Assembly: GCF_004801415.1 (NCBI RefSeq)
Contig: NZ_SSNX01000006.1
Location: 1-64,000 of the forward strand
Source of the DNA: Deinococcus sp. KSM4-11
GTDB taxonomy: Bacteria; Deinococcota; Deinococci; Deinococcales; Deinococcaceae
Reading direction: 5' to 3'
DNA length: 64,000 nucleotides
The position numbers were made by a program, and so were the translations under genes. The notes beneath the pieces are model-generated. The model ran no database searches. It saw only the letters and a program-made list of their open reading frames with translations, and had not been told where the DNA came from. Below, piece after piece: positions 6,209 through 16,481 of the stretch (the first letter of the stretch is position 1; every line of letters starts with the position of its first letter).

Positions 6209-8440
6209 TCAGGACACAACCGTTTTCGGCAGGGAGAACCCGAAGGTCGCGCCCTGCCCGACGCTCCCGTCCGCCCACACCTGCCCGCCATGCCGCGCCA
6301 CGATGCGCTTCACGGTCGCCAACCCAATGCCAGCCCCCCCGAACTCCTGCAGAAGATGCAGGCGCTGCAACGCCCCAAACAGCTTTCCCGCGTACTGGGG
6401 ATCGAAACCAACCCCCTTGTCCTGCACGAAGATGGCCCACTCCTGCTCGCGTTCCTCCGCCCAGACGTGCACTTCCGCATGGCCTGGGCTGAACTTCACC
6501 GCATTCTCCAGCAGGTGGGTGACCACCTGCTGAAGGGTCGCTGCGTCGCCCTGGACCGTCGGCAACGGATCAATGCTCCAGACCACGGGGCGATCCGGGA
6601 ACAGCAGGGTCACGTCATGCTGAGCCTGGTCAACCAGGCTTACGAGGGGCACCGCCCGGATGTTCAGCATCGCCCGGCCCGCCCTGGACAGGGTCAACAT
6701 GGCGTCCAGCAGGGCCTCCATCCGTTTCGCCGCGTCCCTGACCACGCCGACGTGGCGCTCAGCCCGGGACAGGTTCCCCTGGGCCAACTCCTTCGCCGTC
6801 AGCGCCGCAAACCCTTCGACATGTCGAACGGGGGTGCGCAGGTCGTGTGAGACGCTGTACGTGAAAGCCTCCAGTTCCTGGTTGGCCGCCTGCAGCTCCG
6901 TATTCGACCGGATCAGCTGGAGGCTGCGTTCCACGCGCTCGATGATGGCCGCCAGGTAGTGCACAGCCGTCATCAGCACGGCCTGATCCGGTGCAGTCCA
7001 CGACCGCGTCTCGTACAGCGGCACGTTGAACAGGCCACGCACCTGCCCACCGATGATCACGGGCAGCGTGGCATGGGCCGCGACGTCCTGCGCCACTTCT
7101 GGATCGACATCGGTTCCAGCGTCGTATACCTCGACGAAGGCCGGCTCACCCGTCTGGGCCACTGAGTCGAAGCTGGGCGTGTGACCGACGGGGAAGCCGG
7201 CATCCATGTGCGCCTGCAGGAGGGCTGACCTCACCGCTCCCGTCTGGACGCGCACGCGCCACCGCCCGCCCTGCGCTTCGTAGTACGCCGCGAATCCTGG
7301 CGGCAGGAGCTCGAGCACCATGCCCTGGGCGCGCTTGATCACGGCCAGAGAGTCTGCCGTTTCGCTCTGGTTCCCGGTCAGCTGCAGCAGGGTCTCCAGT
7401 TCCCGCGTGCGGCGGTTCAAGTCATCCCGCTGCTGCTGGAGTTGTTGCGCCTGGACGGCGCGTTCCATGGCCAGGCCGAGCCCACGCGCGACGGCACGCA
7501 CCATGGCCTCATCCCGGGCGAACCAGTGGGTGGTGGCCTGCTTGCCGACGGCGAAGATCGCCCGCACGTCGCCGTCGATCAGCAGCGGGACGAAACCAGC
7601 GACGCCGTAGGCCGCGGCTTCGGACAGGGAGTTGTCCGCGGCGTCCCATCCTCCGACGAAGACGGGCTCGCCCCGGCGTACGGCCTCGGCAAAGTCCGGG
7701 GCGTCCAGGGGCACGCCCGCCCGGATCTGCTGCACGATCTCCGGACTGACGTCATCGGACCACACCAAGCCCCGCCAGATGCCGGCGGCGGCGTCCAGCT
7801 CGTAATAGCCCACGCTGAGGTCACTGACAATGGCCTGCACGACCGTGACGGCCTGGTGCGCGAGACAGTGCAGATCCGTCTCGGTGCCGACGGCTTCAGT
7901 GAAGCGGACGAAGGCGTCCAACGCGGTGGCCCGCTCCTCCAGCTCCTGGGTCTGGTGCTGAACCTTCTGCTCCAGCACCTGGGCCTGCTGTTCCAGTTGC
8001 GCCTGCGCAGCCTGCCTGGCCTCCTCGGCCCGGTGTTGCGCGGTGATGTCGCGGGACGTGGACAGCAGGTGCGTGATCTGGCCGTGGTCATCGCGCAGCG
8101 GGGAGATGGTCACGAACCACCGCTTGGATGTGCCCTTGAATGTGCGGGCGCTCCCGACGAAGGTGCGGGTCTCTCCGGCGCGGGCGGCGTCCAGCGCGGC
8201 CTCGAGTTGGGCGCGGTCGTCTCCGTCCCACCAGGACGTCAGGACGACGTTGTGGCACTGCTGGAAGTCATCAATCTCCATGACCTGCTGACCACCGGAG
8301 TTCATCGTGAGCACTCGTGCGTCGAGATCGAGCACCTTGATGCAGTCGCCGTTGGCATCGATGACGGCCTGCAACTGGCGTGGCGTCAGCACGAGGTCGG
8401 AGGACAGTGTCCGCTGGGAGTCAGGGGTCAGGCGAACCAA
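6209..8440 (-). CDS. Soluble PAS-GAF-GAF sensor histidine kinase
   Basis: The product is about 743 residues and has no transmembrane segment. Domains in order: PAS at about 18-135 (LTPRQLQAVIDANGDCIKVLD), a coiled coil rich in Gln/Glu at about 140-175, a first GAF domain at about 176-330, a second coiled coil, a second GAF at about 355-505, HisKA with the phospho-accepting His in YSVSHDLRTPVRH near 525, and an HATPase with N box LLENAVKFS, G1 DKGVGFDP and G2 GGAGIGLA. This is the layout of cytoplasmic light- or metabolite-sensing kinases. No response regulator is adjacent. The start appears to be TTG at 8440 and is uncertain. Both neighbours are gene stumps next to IS6 copies. Confidence 0.88.
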   Translation of the reverse strand: MVRLTPDSQRTLSSDLVLTPRQLQAVIDANGDCIKVLDLDARVLTMNSGGQQVMEIDDFQQCHNVVLTSWWDGDDRAQLEAALDAARAGETRTFVGSARTFKGTSKRWFVTISPLRDDHGQITHLLSTSRDITAQHRAEEARQAAQAQLEQQAQVLEQKVQHQTQELEERATALDAFVRFTEAVGTETDLHCLAHQAVTVVQAIVSDLSVGYYELDAAAGIWRGLVWSDDVSPEIVQQIRAGVPLDAPDFAEAVRRGEPVFVGGWDAADNSLSEAAAYGVAGFVPLLIDGDVRAIFAVGKQATTHWFARDEAMVRAVARGLGLAMERAVQAQQLQQQRDDLNRRTRELETLLQLTGNQSETADSLAVIKRAQGMVLELLPPGFAAYYEAQGGRWRVRVQTGAVRSALLQAHMDAGFPVGHTPSFDSVAQTGEPAFVEVYDAGTDVDPEVAQDVAAHATLPVIIGGQVRGLFNVPLYETRSWTAPDQAVLMTAVHYLAAIIERVERSLQLIRSNTELQAANQELEAFTYSVSHDLRTPVRHVEGFAALTAKELAQGNLSRAERHVGVVRDAAKRMEALLDAMLTLSRAGRAMLNIRAVPLVSLVDQAQHDVTLLFPDRPVVWSIDPLPTVQGDAATLQQVVTHLLENAVKFSPGHAEVHVWAEEREQEWAIFVQDKGVGFDPQYAGKLFGALQRLHLLQEFGGAGIGLATVKRIVARHGGQVWADGSVGQGATFGFSLPKTVVS

Positions 8441-8682
8441 CTCATCAGCAACAGGATAACTGGGGTTGACTTCCCGGCGACCAGCCCTGACACGACATCA
8501 TCCCATGAACCATCCCCGGGCCACGCCTGTCGACTATCCGCACTATTCCCGGCGCTGCGCGTAGCAGTACGTCCTGGCGGAGCCAGAAGGGCTACGCTCG
8601 TCCTTTCAGGGGACCTCGGGGTGCTGCAGCCCGGCCGTATGAAGCGGTCATCGGGATGCGCCGGGTGGCGTCCAGGTACGCG

Positions 8683-8862
8683 TCAACGCTGGGCACGGCT
8701 ACCATCCACATCCAGGTCCCCTGAGGCAGGCGCTGGGCCCCGGTACCGCCGATATCCCAGGAGACGCGAAAACCACCGGCGCCGCGCCACGGACTGGCGA
8801 GCTCGCTCTTCGCGCAGCGTGGCCATCACCAGGGCAGCTCCCTCTGCGTCCTGGCCCGCACC
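8683..8862 (-). pseudogene. C-terminal fragment of an unidentified gene, cut by IS6 copy B
   Basis: Reading away from the IS6 end, 59 codons are open: GAGQDAEGAALVMATLREER followed by ARQSVARRRWFSRLLGYRR and a stop at 8683. The basic, Arg-rich end resembles a cytoplasmic or nucleic-acid-binding protein, but I do not recognise the family. It may be the other half of the frame at 9671-9822 on the other side of the same IS copy, but there is no target duplication to prove this. Confidence 0.3.
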
Positions 8863-9670
8863 GGTTGTGTTGCCTTAACTGGCATCACGCCATGGTGAGG
8901 GCAGGGGTGGCCTGAGATTCAGGCCACCCCTGCGGTGACCGCTGACCACGTCTGGAACGCTTGTTTTTGGTTATTTCGTCTGATGGAGGCGGGCACGCTC
9001 GCTCGTGTGTGGTGGTGGAGGTTCTCGATGCTGGCGTGTAGGCAGAGGAACTCCTGCACTCGTTTTCGTCGCTTGAACCCCTGTTGTTGCCGTTCATGAC
9101 GCCGTGTGGATCGGTGTGATTGCTCAATCACATTGTTGCAGCGCGCCGTGGAGACAACCTGGACATGCTCCACAGTGTGGAGCACAGGACGTTCCCGCAG
9201 GGCAGCGCCGTACCTCCAGAGCTTATCGGTATGAATGACCTCTGGCACATCGTATTCACTCAGAAGGCGCGTCAGGAAGGTCTGTGCCGCCTTGGTATCG
9301 CGGTGACGCTGCAGCAAGATGTCGAGCACGAAGCCGTGTTCGTCGACCGCTCTCCACAGCCAGTGTCGAACGCCATTGACCGTCGTACAGACCTCGTCCA
9401 TCAGCCAGCGGGAACCCCGACGGGGTTCCCGCTGGCGCAGGTCATCTGCGAACAGGTCGCTGAACGTGATGCACCATTCGCGCAGCGTCTCGTGACTGAC
9501 CTCGATGCCGCGCTGGTGGAGCAATTCCTGAACGTCTCGATACCTCAACGGGAAACGGTGGTACAGCCAGACGGCGTGCTGGATGATGGTCATCGGGAAT
9601 CGGTGGCGGTAAGGGGTCGGATCAGTCACAGCGGGTCACACTACCCGGGCCTGGTTAAGGCAACACAACC
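8863..9670 (-). mobile_element. IS6-type element, family 1 copy B, 808 bp
   Basis: The ends are GGTTGTGTTGCCTTAACTGG and the inverse TTAAGGCAACACAACC. The flanks CCCGCACC and GGAACCTG do not match. It lies in inverted orientation to copy A about 3.1 kb away, so homologous recombination between the two could invert the histidine-kinase segment. Confidence 0.9.
8919..9629 (-). CDS. IS6-family transposase (family 1, copy B)
   Basis: The 236-residue product is nearly identical to copies A and C, with MTDPTPYRHRFPMTI start, DDE residues in MDEVCTTVNG, IHTDKLWRYG and NNVIEQSHRS, and an intact length. A few bases near the stop differ from copy C (CACCCCTGCGGTGACC on the + strand). It is presumably functional in cis and able to act on the other family 1 ends in the window. 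Confidence 0.92.
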   Translation of the reverse strand: MTDPTPYRHRFPMTIIQHAVWLYHRFPLRYRDVQELLHQRGIEVSHETLREWCITFSDLFADDLRQREPRRGSRWLMDEVCTTVNGVRHWLWRAVDEHGFVLDILLQRHRDTKAAQTFLTRLLSEYDVPEVIHTDKLWRYGAALRERPVLHTVEHVQVVSTARCNNVIEQSHRSTRRHERQQQGFKRRKRVQEFLCLHASIENLHHHTRASVPASIRRNNQKQAFQTWSAVTAGVA

Positions 9671-9822
9671 GGAACCTGAGACAGATCGATGGTCAACGTC
9701 GTGTCCTCGGGCGTAAGGACGAGAAGTTTGCCGTCAAACGCGTCGATCCGGTAGCGGGGAACCTCAACGATGCCAAGCACCGACAGGGCTGTAGGTGTGA
9801 CGGGGAGCATATGCGGAAGCAT
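9671..9822 (-). pseudogene. N-terminal fragment of an unidentified gene, cut by IS6 copy B
   Basis: ATG 9822 follows an AAAGGCGGG ribosome site and reads MLPHMLPVTPTALSVLGIVE and on to LTPEDTTLTIDLSQVPV, where the IS6 end begins. About 51 native codons remain. The sequence looks like a small beta-rich protein without a signal peptide. The family is not recognised. Confidence 0.4.
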
Positions 9823-9998
9823 AGACCCGCCTTTCACGACTCAGTGTGCCTCTCGGTGGCCAGCTTACTTTGCTCTTCTGCGAGGCCACTACAATCGTCC
9901 AGTGGGCGGTGTTGCCCGCGGAGGTGCACGCCGTTCCCCCGGAGATCCGCTCTGGATCCAGGCGTCACCACAGCCACTGGTGAACTTGAGGGGAGCTC

Positions 9999-12983
9999 GT
10001 GGGCGACGCCATCACCGTCTTCATCCAATTGCTCGGGATCCCACAGGTATGGCTCCCTTCCGGAGTCCGGCCCTTTCCTTCCGATCAACGCCATCACCTG
10101 CTGGCGCACCTCGCCGTTGAGGGAGGTTGGACGAGGCGCGACCACCTCGCGTTCCTGTTCTGGCCAGACAAGCCTGAATCGATCGCCCGCCGGAATCTGC
10201 GTCGACTGTTGCACCGCACGCGTGAGCTGGACTGGCTCCCCGCCGTGGTCGTGGAGGAGAGACGACTGTCCTGGGCCGTGGCGACTGATGTCCGAGCATT
10301 TGAGGTTGCGGTGGCTGACGGGCACTGGGGGCAGGCCCTGGACATTTACCGAGGCCCCCTGCTTGATGGCTTTGACGGCGAAGGAACCGGGGAGTTAGGA
10401 ACCTGGCTCCTGACCCAGCGGGAGCGGTTGCGCGGCCTGTGGCATCACGCGTTGCGCCGGCGGGCTGGTGAGCTGGAAGCAGCGGGTGACGCCAGTGGAG
10501 CGGCAGCCCTCCTGACACCCCTCTTGAGCGGCGACGAATTCGACGAGGACAGTCTCAGCCTGTACATGCGGGTCTCGGCGCGCGCTGGGCAAGGAAGTTT
10601 AGCGCTGCAGGCCTATGAGGCCTTCGCGCACCGCCTGCGCCGCGAATTCGGGCTGTCCCCTGCCCCGGCGACCGAGCAGCTCGCCCGCACGATCCGGGAC
10701 GGCGAGGAGGGGGCGGAGCCCAGTGGTTCCGCCCCCTGGCGTCTGCCTGCGCCGCTGACCCCCCTGGTGGGACGCGAACTTGAACTCACCGAGGTGGCCC
10801 ACCTGTTGGCCCGGCCTGAGTGCCGCCTCCTCACGCTCACCGGGCCCGGCGGCGCGGGCAAATCGCGGCTGGCCCTGGAGGTGGCCCATACCCTCGCGCC
10901 CCAATTTCAGGACGGCGCACGGTTCGTCCCGCTCGAATCCCTGGCGGCCCCTGCGTTCGTCCCCGCCACCCTCGCCGCGGCCATCGGCCTGAACCTCCAG
11001 GGCCCGGATGAACCTGTGGATCAGCTCATCCGGTACTTGCGTGACAAGTGCGTGCTGGTCGTTCTGGACAACTTTGAGCACCTTCTGGAGGGGACACCCC
11101 TGGTCGCAGAACTGCTGCGGGAGTGCCCGGAACTGCGGCTTCTCGTTACTTCCCGCGAGCGGCTGCGCCTGGCGGGCGAATGGCTCCTGCCAGTCGACGG
11201 GCTGCCGATCCCCCCACCCGGCACGGGTCTGGAGGAGTCGCTCATGTACGACGCGGTGCGGCTGTTCGTGGATCGGGTGATCCGGGTGCGTCCAACCTAC
11301 GTGCTGCGCGTGGAGGAGCTTTCCTCCGTGCTGGAGATCTGCCGACTGGTGGGGGGACTCCCCCTGGGGCTTGAACTTGCGGCGCCGTGGATGAGGGCCG
11401 TCCCTGCCAGGGAGATCGCTGCCGGTATCGCCGAGGGCCTCGATCTCCTCGCGTCCGATTCGCGGGACGCGGTTTCCCGGCACGCCAGTCTGCGCGCGAC
11501 CTTCGAGCACTCCTGGCGCCTGCTTGATCAGGCCGAACAGGCCGCCCTTCGCCAGCTTTCGGTCTGCGAGGGTGGCTTCCGGCCGGGAGCAGCGCGCGAA
11601 ATCGCGGGGGCCACCTTGGCGCTGCTGGCGGGCCTGGTGGATAAATCGCTCCTGCGCGCGTTGCCGTCAGGGCGTTTTCACCGCCACCCGCTGTTGTACG
11701 GTTACACCCGCGAGAAGCTGGCGTCCAACCCTGAGGAGGAACACGAGGCCCAGGTTCGTCACGCCGGATATTTCCTGCGTCTCCTTCAGGATCTCGGTGG
11801 GCCCCTGCGGGGTGCCGGGCAGAAGGAGGCGCTCACGCGGCTCGACGAGGATCTGGACAACGTGCATGCTGCCTGGAACTGGGCTGTAGCCCATGATCGC
11901 GCGGCCGAGCTGGGGCGGTGTGCTGCTCCTCTGGCTGCCTACCACATGGCCCGTGGCCGCTACCGCGAGGGGGCTGAACTGCTCACGCAGGCCGAGGCGA
12001 GCCTGCCAGATGATGACCGCGGACACCGCACCGCCCTGTGTCAGCTCCGGGTGGAGGGCGCGCCCCTGCTCACCCGGCTGGGACAGCGCGACGCGGCCGA
12101 ACGCTGGGCCGCCAGCGGCCTCGCCCTGGCCCGCGAGTTGGGCGAACCGGGCGAGGCCCTGGCCGGGCTCACCCTGCTGGGCGACCTGGCCTGGCGGCGG
12201 GGTGACCGCGCCGAGGCCGCCGTCCACCTCAACGAGGCCCTGAGCCTGGCGCAGGAACGAGGGAATCAGGCCGCGCTTGCCGAAACCCTGAACCTGTTGG
12301 GCAATGTCGACCTGGACGGCGGCGACTTGCCTGCGGCACAGCAGCGTTATGCATCTGCCCTTGGCCTGCACCGTGAGCTGGACAACCCCAGCGAAGTCGT
12401 GCGGCTGCTCAACAATCTGGGGTGCCTGGCCGCGTACCAGGGGCACCTCGAGGCCTCCGTCGCTTTGCTGAGTGAGGGCGTGGCCCTGGCACGAGACATC
12501 CGTCTCCCACGGCTGTTGGCCCAGCTCCTGTCGAGCCTCGCCGAGACGGCCCATGAGCAGGGCAACCTGACCAGCGCGGAGGCGGCCGCCGCCGAGGCCT
12601 TGGCGTTGGCACGCGCCAGTGGCGACCGCCGCCTGGAGGGCATCCTCCTCGTCGATCTGGGCCATACGGCGACAGCAGCAGGGAATCTGGAGCGCGCGCA
12701 GCAGCACCTCCGCGACGGGCTGGCCGTCCTGTGGCACCTGGGCGAACTGCCCCAGGTATTGCGCGCCCTGGCCCGCTGGGCAAGGTGGTGGCTCGCCCGC
12801 GGTGGGCCCGAACGGGCCGGAGTCCTCCTTGACCTCGTGACGCGTCACCCGGCCACCAAGAGCGTGGATCGGGACCTCACGCAACGGATGCGCGCTGAGG
12901 TGACTCCCACACCTCTCGTTCTCTCCGATCTCCCCCCAGCTCTTTCTCACGTCGTATCGACACTCCTCGGCCCCTTGCCCTGA
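9999..12983 (+). CDS. AfsR/SARP-like STAND regulator: winged helix, BTAD, NB-ARC, TPR
   Basis: The 994-residue product starts at GTG 9999 with GAGGGGAGCT upstream. Residues about 8-90 form a winged-helix transcription-factor domain ([39 protein letters not shown]). Residues about 97-235 form the BTAD helical domain ending [20 protein letters not shown]. The NB-ARC ATPase follows, with Walker A GPGGAGKS near 284 and Walker [12 protein letters not shown] near 350, sensor TSRERLRL, and winged-helix part [12 protein letters not shown]. The C-terminal 400 residues are Ala/Leu-rich tetratricopeptide repeats ([23 protein letters not shown]). Such proteins are ATP-dependent switches controlling transcription. 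The ligand and targets are unknown. It precedes the split lipoprotein gene in the same direction. Confidence 0.9.
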   Translation: MGDAITVFIQLLGIPQVWLPSGVRPFPSDQRHHLLAHLAVEGGWTRRDHLAFLFWPDKPESIARRNLRRLLHRTRELDWLPAVVVEERRLSWAVATDVRAFEVAVADGHWGQALDIYRGPLLDGFDGEGTGELGTWLLTQRERLRGLWHHALRRRAGELEAAGDASGAAALLTPLLSGDEFDEDSLSLYMRVSARAGQGSLALQAYEAFAHRLRREFGLSPAPATEQLARTIRDGEEGAEPSGSAPWRLPAPLTPLVGRELELTEVAHLLARPECRLLTLTGPGGAGKSRLALEVAHTLAPQFQDGARFVPLESLAAPAFVPATLAAAIGLNLQGPDEPVDQLIRYLRDKCVLVVLDNFEHLLEGTPLVAELLRECPELRLLVTSRERLRLAGEWLLPVDGLPIPPPGTGLEESLMYDAVRLFVDRVIRVRPTYVLRVEELSSVLEICRLVGGLPLGLELAAPWMRAVPAREIAAGIAEGLDLLASDSRDAVSRHASLRATFEHSWRLLDQAEQAALRQLSVCEGGFRPGAAREIAGATLALLAGLVDKSLLRALPSGRFHRHPLLYGYTREKLASNPEEEHEAQVRHAGYFLRLLQDLGGPLRGAGQKEALTRLDEDLDNVHAAWNWAVAHDRAAELGRCAAPLAAYHMARGRYREGAELLTQAEASLPDDDRGHRTALCQLRVEGAPLLTRLGQRDAAERWAASGLALARELGEPGEALAGLTLLGDLAWRRGDRAEAAVHLNEALSLAQERGNQAALAETLNLLGNVDLDGGDLPAAQQRYASALGLHRELDNPSEVVRLLNNLGCLAAYQGHLEASVALLSEGVALARDIRLPRLLAQLLSSLAETAHEQGNLTSAEAAAAEALALARASGDRRLEGILLVDLGHTATAAGNLERAQQHLRDGLAVLWHLGELPQVLRALARWARWWLARGGPERAGVLLDLVTRHPATKSVDRDLTQRMRAEVTPTPLVLSDLPPALSHVVSTLLGPLP

Positions 12984-13165
12984 TCACCGCACGCCGGGTG
13001 CCGCTGGCGGGACGCCCATGGGACGCCGACGGGACGCCCCACTGTCACCGTGCTCGCGTGCCCCTGAGTGGGGGACGAGGAGGCGAAGGTGAAACCAGCT
13101 CACTGTCCGCAGGTCAGGCGTCAGGGAAGTCCCAAAGAACCGGTCACCCGAAAGAAGGCATCACC

Positions 13166-14506
13166 GTGAATGCCCAGCCGTTCGCCCACCGGCGCTGGCG
13201 CCAGCGCTGCCTCACGCCGCTGCTAGGGCTCACGCTCCTCGCCTGCAGTCAAGGCACCAAGCCTGCCCCCCCGCCGGCTTCATCCCCCGACCGCCTCGAC
13301 ACCCTGGTGATCGGAGCGGTGCAGAGCACGTACGTTGATGCGCTGAAGCCCTCGTTGAACATGGTTCAATACACCGGCAGCCAGAAGCCTGAGGACTACA
13401 ACCTGGTGCTCTTTGACGGCGATGCCAATTCACCAACGGACGTTGCCGCCCACCCAGTCCTGGCCCAGGCCCTGCGCGCAGGCAAATGGGTGCTGGGCGT
13501 GGATCTGACCGAAGCCCACAAGAAGCAGGGCATCCAGGGACTTCTCCACGCGTCCACGTGCGGCACGAGTACGGCCTTCGCGTTTCACACTGGCTACGAC
13601 GCCCACGGGCGGTTCCAGGCGCACATCATCGAACCCTCCCGCGCGGAAAGTCAGCCGAAGGAAACGCGACTGCCGACTGACAGGACGGATACACCCCAGC
13701 CAGCCACCAAACCCACCAAACCGGGCCAGCAGGCGTGCGAGGGCACGGCAAGCGCCACCAGTCAGAGCCTAAAACCAGATCCAGGATCGCCCCAAGTGTT
13801 CGCCCGAACGCTCCTCGAGGCGATCGCCAAGCCGACCCCGCTCGTCCGTCAGGACACCCCGGCGACTATTCCAAACGACCTCATCTACGCGAACTTCTAT
13901 TTCACGGAGACCTTCAACCAGCCGCTCAGCGGATCCCTCAAAGGCTATCCCGGCACCCAGCACCCCAACTACACGGTGAACCGCACCTTCACGGTGTACC
14001 TCAACAACAAGAACAACCCCCAGGGTGACTTCCAGTACGTCCTGCTCGAACAGGACGCGGCGGCCAATCCCAAGCTCTCGAGCGAACCATTCATTGCGAT
14101 GGGAACCAAGTGGGACAGCGACTGGGTCATCGGCAGCTACGACGAGGCAGGCTGGGCGCAGAACCGCATGCAGCTCAGCCTCTCGGCCAACCCCACTGAC
14201 TGGACGTTGGTGTCCACCTCGCCCGACACCGTGAACGGCACCACGAATGTCACCACTGGCGTGAGCTTCAACGTGCAGTTCGGCGCCAATGCCGATGGCC
14301 CGAATGGCTCGGGCTCCTTCACCTACTCCAACTCTCAGTCCAGGGACATCTCAGATTGGGCCGTGAGCAACTTGGCCACCAATACCGAGACCCAGTGGAT
14401 GTACATGAGCAAGAACCCGGTAGACGGAAACTATCAGCCGAATTGCACCGCAGCAATTCGCACCACCGGATGCTATCTGGGCCAATTGCCAAACGATCTC
14501 GCTTGA
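13166..14506 (+). CDS. Lipoprotein, N-terminal half of a gene split by an in-frame TGA
   Basis: GTG 13166 has AAAGAAGG upstream. The 446-residue product starts MNAQPFAHRRWRQRC and has a lipobox LTLLAC, so it is exported and lipid-anchored. The middle is Pro/Thr-rich (about residues 160-195). The region from about 230 is beta-rich (NYTVNRTFTVYLNNKNNPQ, TSPDTVNGTTNVTTGVSFNVQF) and may be an adhesin- or toxin-like beta fold, but I cannot name it. It ends CYLGQLPNDLA followed by TGA at 14504-14506. The same frame stays open through the next entry, so the two were probably one protein of about 1070 residues. Confidence 0.75.
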   Translation: MNAQPFAHRRWRQRCLTPLLGLTLLACSQGTKPAPPPASSPDRLDTLVIGAVQSTYVDALKPSLNMVQYTGSQKPEDYNLVLFDGDANSPTDVAAHPVLAQALRAGKWVLGVDLTEAHKKQGIQGLLHASTCGTSTAFAFHTGYDAHGRFQAHIIEPSRAESQPKETRLPTDRTDTPQPATKPTKPGQQACEGTASATSQSLKPDPGSPQVFARTLLEAIAKPTPLVRQDTPATIPNDLIYANFYFTETFNQPLSGSLKGYPGTQHPNYTVNRTFTVYLNNKNNPQGDFQYVLLEQDAAANPKLSSEPFIAMGTKWDSDWVIGSYDEAGWAQNRMQLSLSANPTDWTLVSTSPDTVNGTTNVTTGVSFNVQFGANADGPNGSGSFTYSNSQSRDISDWAVSNLATNTETQWMYMSKNPVDGNYQPNCTAAIRTTGCYLGQLPNDLA

Positions 14507-14551
14507 GGCGCCCTTAAGCTCTATACCCAGTCGGTCTGGAAGACCCCATCG

Positions 14552-16384
14552 GTGATCGACGGCCCTGCCGGGTTCTCGTACTGGACGTGGTACGAGCTGC
14601 TGGATGTAGGGTGCGCACAAAACGGTGGAGTCATCTGCGATTCGGCCAAAGGTCTCTATAACTTTCAAGACTACTCTCCACAGTACATGCAGGGGCTCAG
14701 CTTCGACCTCGGTGTTGTCGTGCCCACCCCAATCCAGTCGATCACGTTCAGTCCGAATCCTGTACAGGGGGGCACAAGCGTTACTGGCACCGTGACCCTG
14801 AGTAAGGCCGCTAAGATTGACACCCGCATCGACCTGTCCTCCAACAGTCAGAACGCGACTGTGCTGCCCAGCGTCACAGTGAAGCAGGGACAGACCTCGG
14901 CCACCTTCCAGGTGCTCACCAACACCAACGGCATCGCCACCGGTGGCAGCAGTGTCGCCACCATCCAGGCCTTCTCCGCACAGAACTACCAGGCCCAGCT
15001 GACCATCCAGAACGTCAACAACGCCTCGCTGACCCTCTCCTCTACCTCGGTTGAGCCGGGTCAATCCGTGACCGGCACGGTCGGTCTGACCGGGACGGTG
15101 GCCGTGGACACCGTGGTTCCCCTCGATTCGAACAGCCCCAATGTGACCGTGCCCGCCTCGGTGACCGTGAAGGCTGGGCAGAGTTCTGCCACGTTCCCCA
15201 TCGCGACGAACGCGACGGGTCTCGCCTACGGTGCCAAGGCTGTCGCAATCGTCACGGCTGGGAGTGCCCAGAGCCAGCTCACGGTCACGCGGGTCGGACT
15301 CACCTCGCTTACCTTCTCCCCCCGCACTCTTGTGCTCGGCAAGCCGGCCACCGGCACAGTCACCCGGGCCACTCCCGCGCCTGTCGACACGGACATCCCG
15401 CTCTCCTCGAACAACGCGAGGGTTGCCGTACCGCCCAAAGTGACCATCCCCAAGGGCCAGACGTCGGCCACCTTCCCGCTGAGTTCGTCGGCCCTTGGCC
15501 CCTACCGTCGCGCGGTGGCCACCGTGTACGCCGCCAACGTCCAGACCGGCTTCCCACTCCAGGGTTTCGCCGGGGTGAGCGTGGGCTTTAACCAGGCCTG
15601 CGCCCTAAAAGCCAACGGCACCCTGACCTGCTGGGGGAACAACGACGCTGGGCAGCTCAACGTGGCCGGGCTCTCGGGCGTCACCCAGGCGAGCTTGGGA
15701 ATCTACCACAGCTGCGCTTCCAAGAACGACGGCACGGTCGCGTGCCTGGGGGACAGAACCGACAACCAGACCAGTGTGCCCGCCGGGCTCTCGGGCGTCG
15801 TTCAGCTGGACGCGGGCAGCTGGGCCACCTGCGCCTCGAAGAGCGACGGCACCGTGGCCTGCTGGGGCGCCCCCAACTATGGCCAGCTGAATGTCCCCGC
15901 CGGGCTCTCGGGTGTCGCGGAGGTGGACACGGGTAAATTCCACGTCTGCGCCCTCATCTGGAACGGCACCGTGACCTGCTGGGCAGACAACTTCTACGGC
16001 CAGGCCAATGTGCCCGCCGGGCTCTCAGGCGTCACCCAGCTGAGCGCGGGCGACATCCACAACTGCGCCCTGAAGAACGATGGCACCGTGGCTTGCTGGG
16101 GGGATAACAGCCAGGGCGAGCTCAACGTGCCCGCCGGGCTCTCGGGCGTCACCCAGGTGAGTGCGGGCGGCGGCAGCACCTGCGCCCTCAAGGGGGACGG
16201 AACTGTCGTTTGCTGGGGGGATAACAGTCAGGGCCAGCTGAACGTCCCCGCCGGGCTCGCGGGCGTCGTGCAGTTGAGCGTGGGCGGCCAGGGTTCATGC
16301 GCTGTGAAGGTGGACGGTACCGTGGTGTGTTGGGGGCAGGGCTCCGTGATTCCGCCGGCCGGATTGAATCTCCTTGGATCCTAA
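14552..16384 (+). CDS. Ig-like plus RCC1-repeat surface protein, C-terminal half of the split gene
   Basis: This frame is the same as that of 13166-14506 and is open from the codon after TGA 14504. The GTG at 14552 (MIDGPAGFSYWTWYELLDVG) is only the first in-frame start and has no ribosome site. Three Ig-like beta domains follow, each with SxTFSPNPVxGGxSVTGTVTL and SATF motifs (about residues 60-335). Seven RCC1/beta-propeller units come next, each of the form CALKxDGTVxCWGxNxxGQLNVPAGLSGV. RCC1-type propellers bind proteins or nucleotides, and in bacterial surface proteins they are usually of unknown role. Without the N-terminal half it has no export signal. Confidence 0.75.
   Translation: MIDGPAGFSYWTWYELLDVGCAQNGGVICDSAKGLYNFQDYSPQYMQGLSFDLGVVVPTPIQSITFSPNPVQGGTSVTGTVTLSKAAKIDTRIDLSSNSQNATVLPSVTVKQGQTSATFQVLTNTNGIATGGSSVATIQAFSAQNYQAQLTIQNVNNASLTLSSTSVEPGQSVTGTVGLTGTVAVDTVVPLDSNSPNVTVPASVTVKAGQSSATFPIATNATGLAYGAKAVAIVTAGSAQSQLTVTRVGLTSLTFSPRTLVLGKPATGTVTRATPAPVDTDIPLSSNNARVAVPPKVTIPKGQTSATFPLSSSALGPYRRAVATVYAANVQTGFPLQGFAGVSVGFNQACALKANGTLTCWGNNDAGQLNVAGLSGVTQASLGIYHSCASKNDGTVACLGDRTDNQTSVPAGLSGVVQLDAGSWATCASKSDGTVACWGAPNYGQLNVPAGLSGVAEVDTGKFHVCALIWNGTVTCWADNFYGQANVPAGLSGVTQLSAGDIHNCALKNDGTVACWGDNSQGELNVPAGLSGVTQVSAGGGSTCALKGDGTVVCWGDNSQGQLNVPAGLAGVVQLSVGGQGSCAVKVDGTVVCWGQGSVIPPAGLNLLGS
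15599..16366 (+). repeat. Seven RCC1-type tandem repeats of about 114-117 bp
   Basis: Each unit encodes Cys-Ala-x-Lys-x-Asp-Gly-Thr-Val-x-Cys-Trp-Gly then GQLNVPAGLSGV. Units start near 15599, 15713 and 15830 and so on. Units 4-6 are the most alike at DNA level (CCCGCCGGGCTCTCGGG recurs), which suggests recent duplication. Unit 7 is shortened and closes the propeller. Confidence 0.85.
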
Positions 16385-16418
16385 CCGCCGAAGGGCAGTG
16401 ACACTTTCAATAGTTCTC

Positions 16419-16453
16419 CCTGCAGCGGCGCGATGCCTTGTGACCGCTGCAGG
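16419..16453. other. Perfect 10-bp stem hairpin downstream of the RCC1 gene
   Basis: CCTGCAGCGG pairs with CCGCTGCAGG across a 15-base loop. It lies 35 bases after the stop codon but lacks a T run, so it may be a weak terminator, an mRNA-end stabiliser or a protein site. Confidence 0.4.
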
Positions 16454-16481
16454 CGGCCCCACCAGGCGTTGAAGGTCGTCT

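Noticed and set aside
4907..9670. Simple inversion of the segment between IS6 copies A and B
   Set aside because: I exchanged the inner flanks in silico by eye and still found no matching 8-bp duplication for either copy.
3879..14506. TGA recoded as a sense codon
   Set aside because: Two genes have in-frame TGA, but TGA ends dozens of intact genes here, often in ATGA overlaps, so it is a normal stop.
15599..16366. CRISPR-like array
   Set aside because: The periodic sequence codes for RCC1 protein repeats, with unit length 114-117 bp and no spacer structure.
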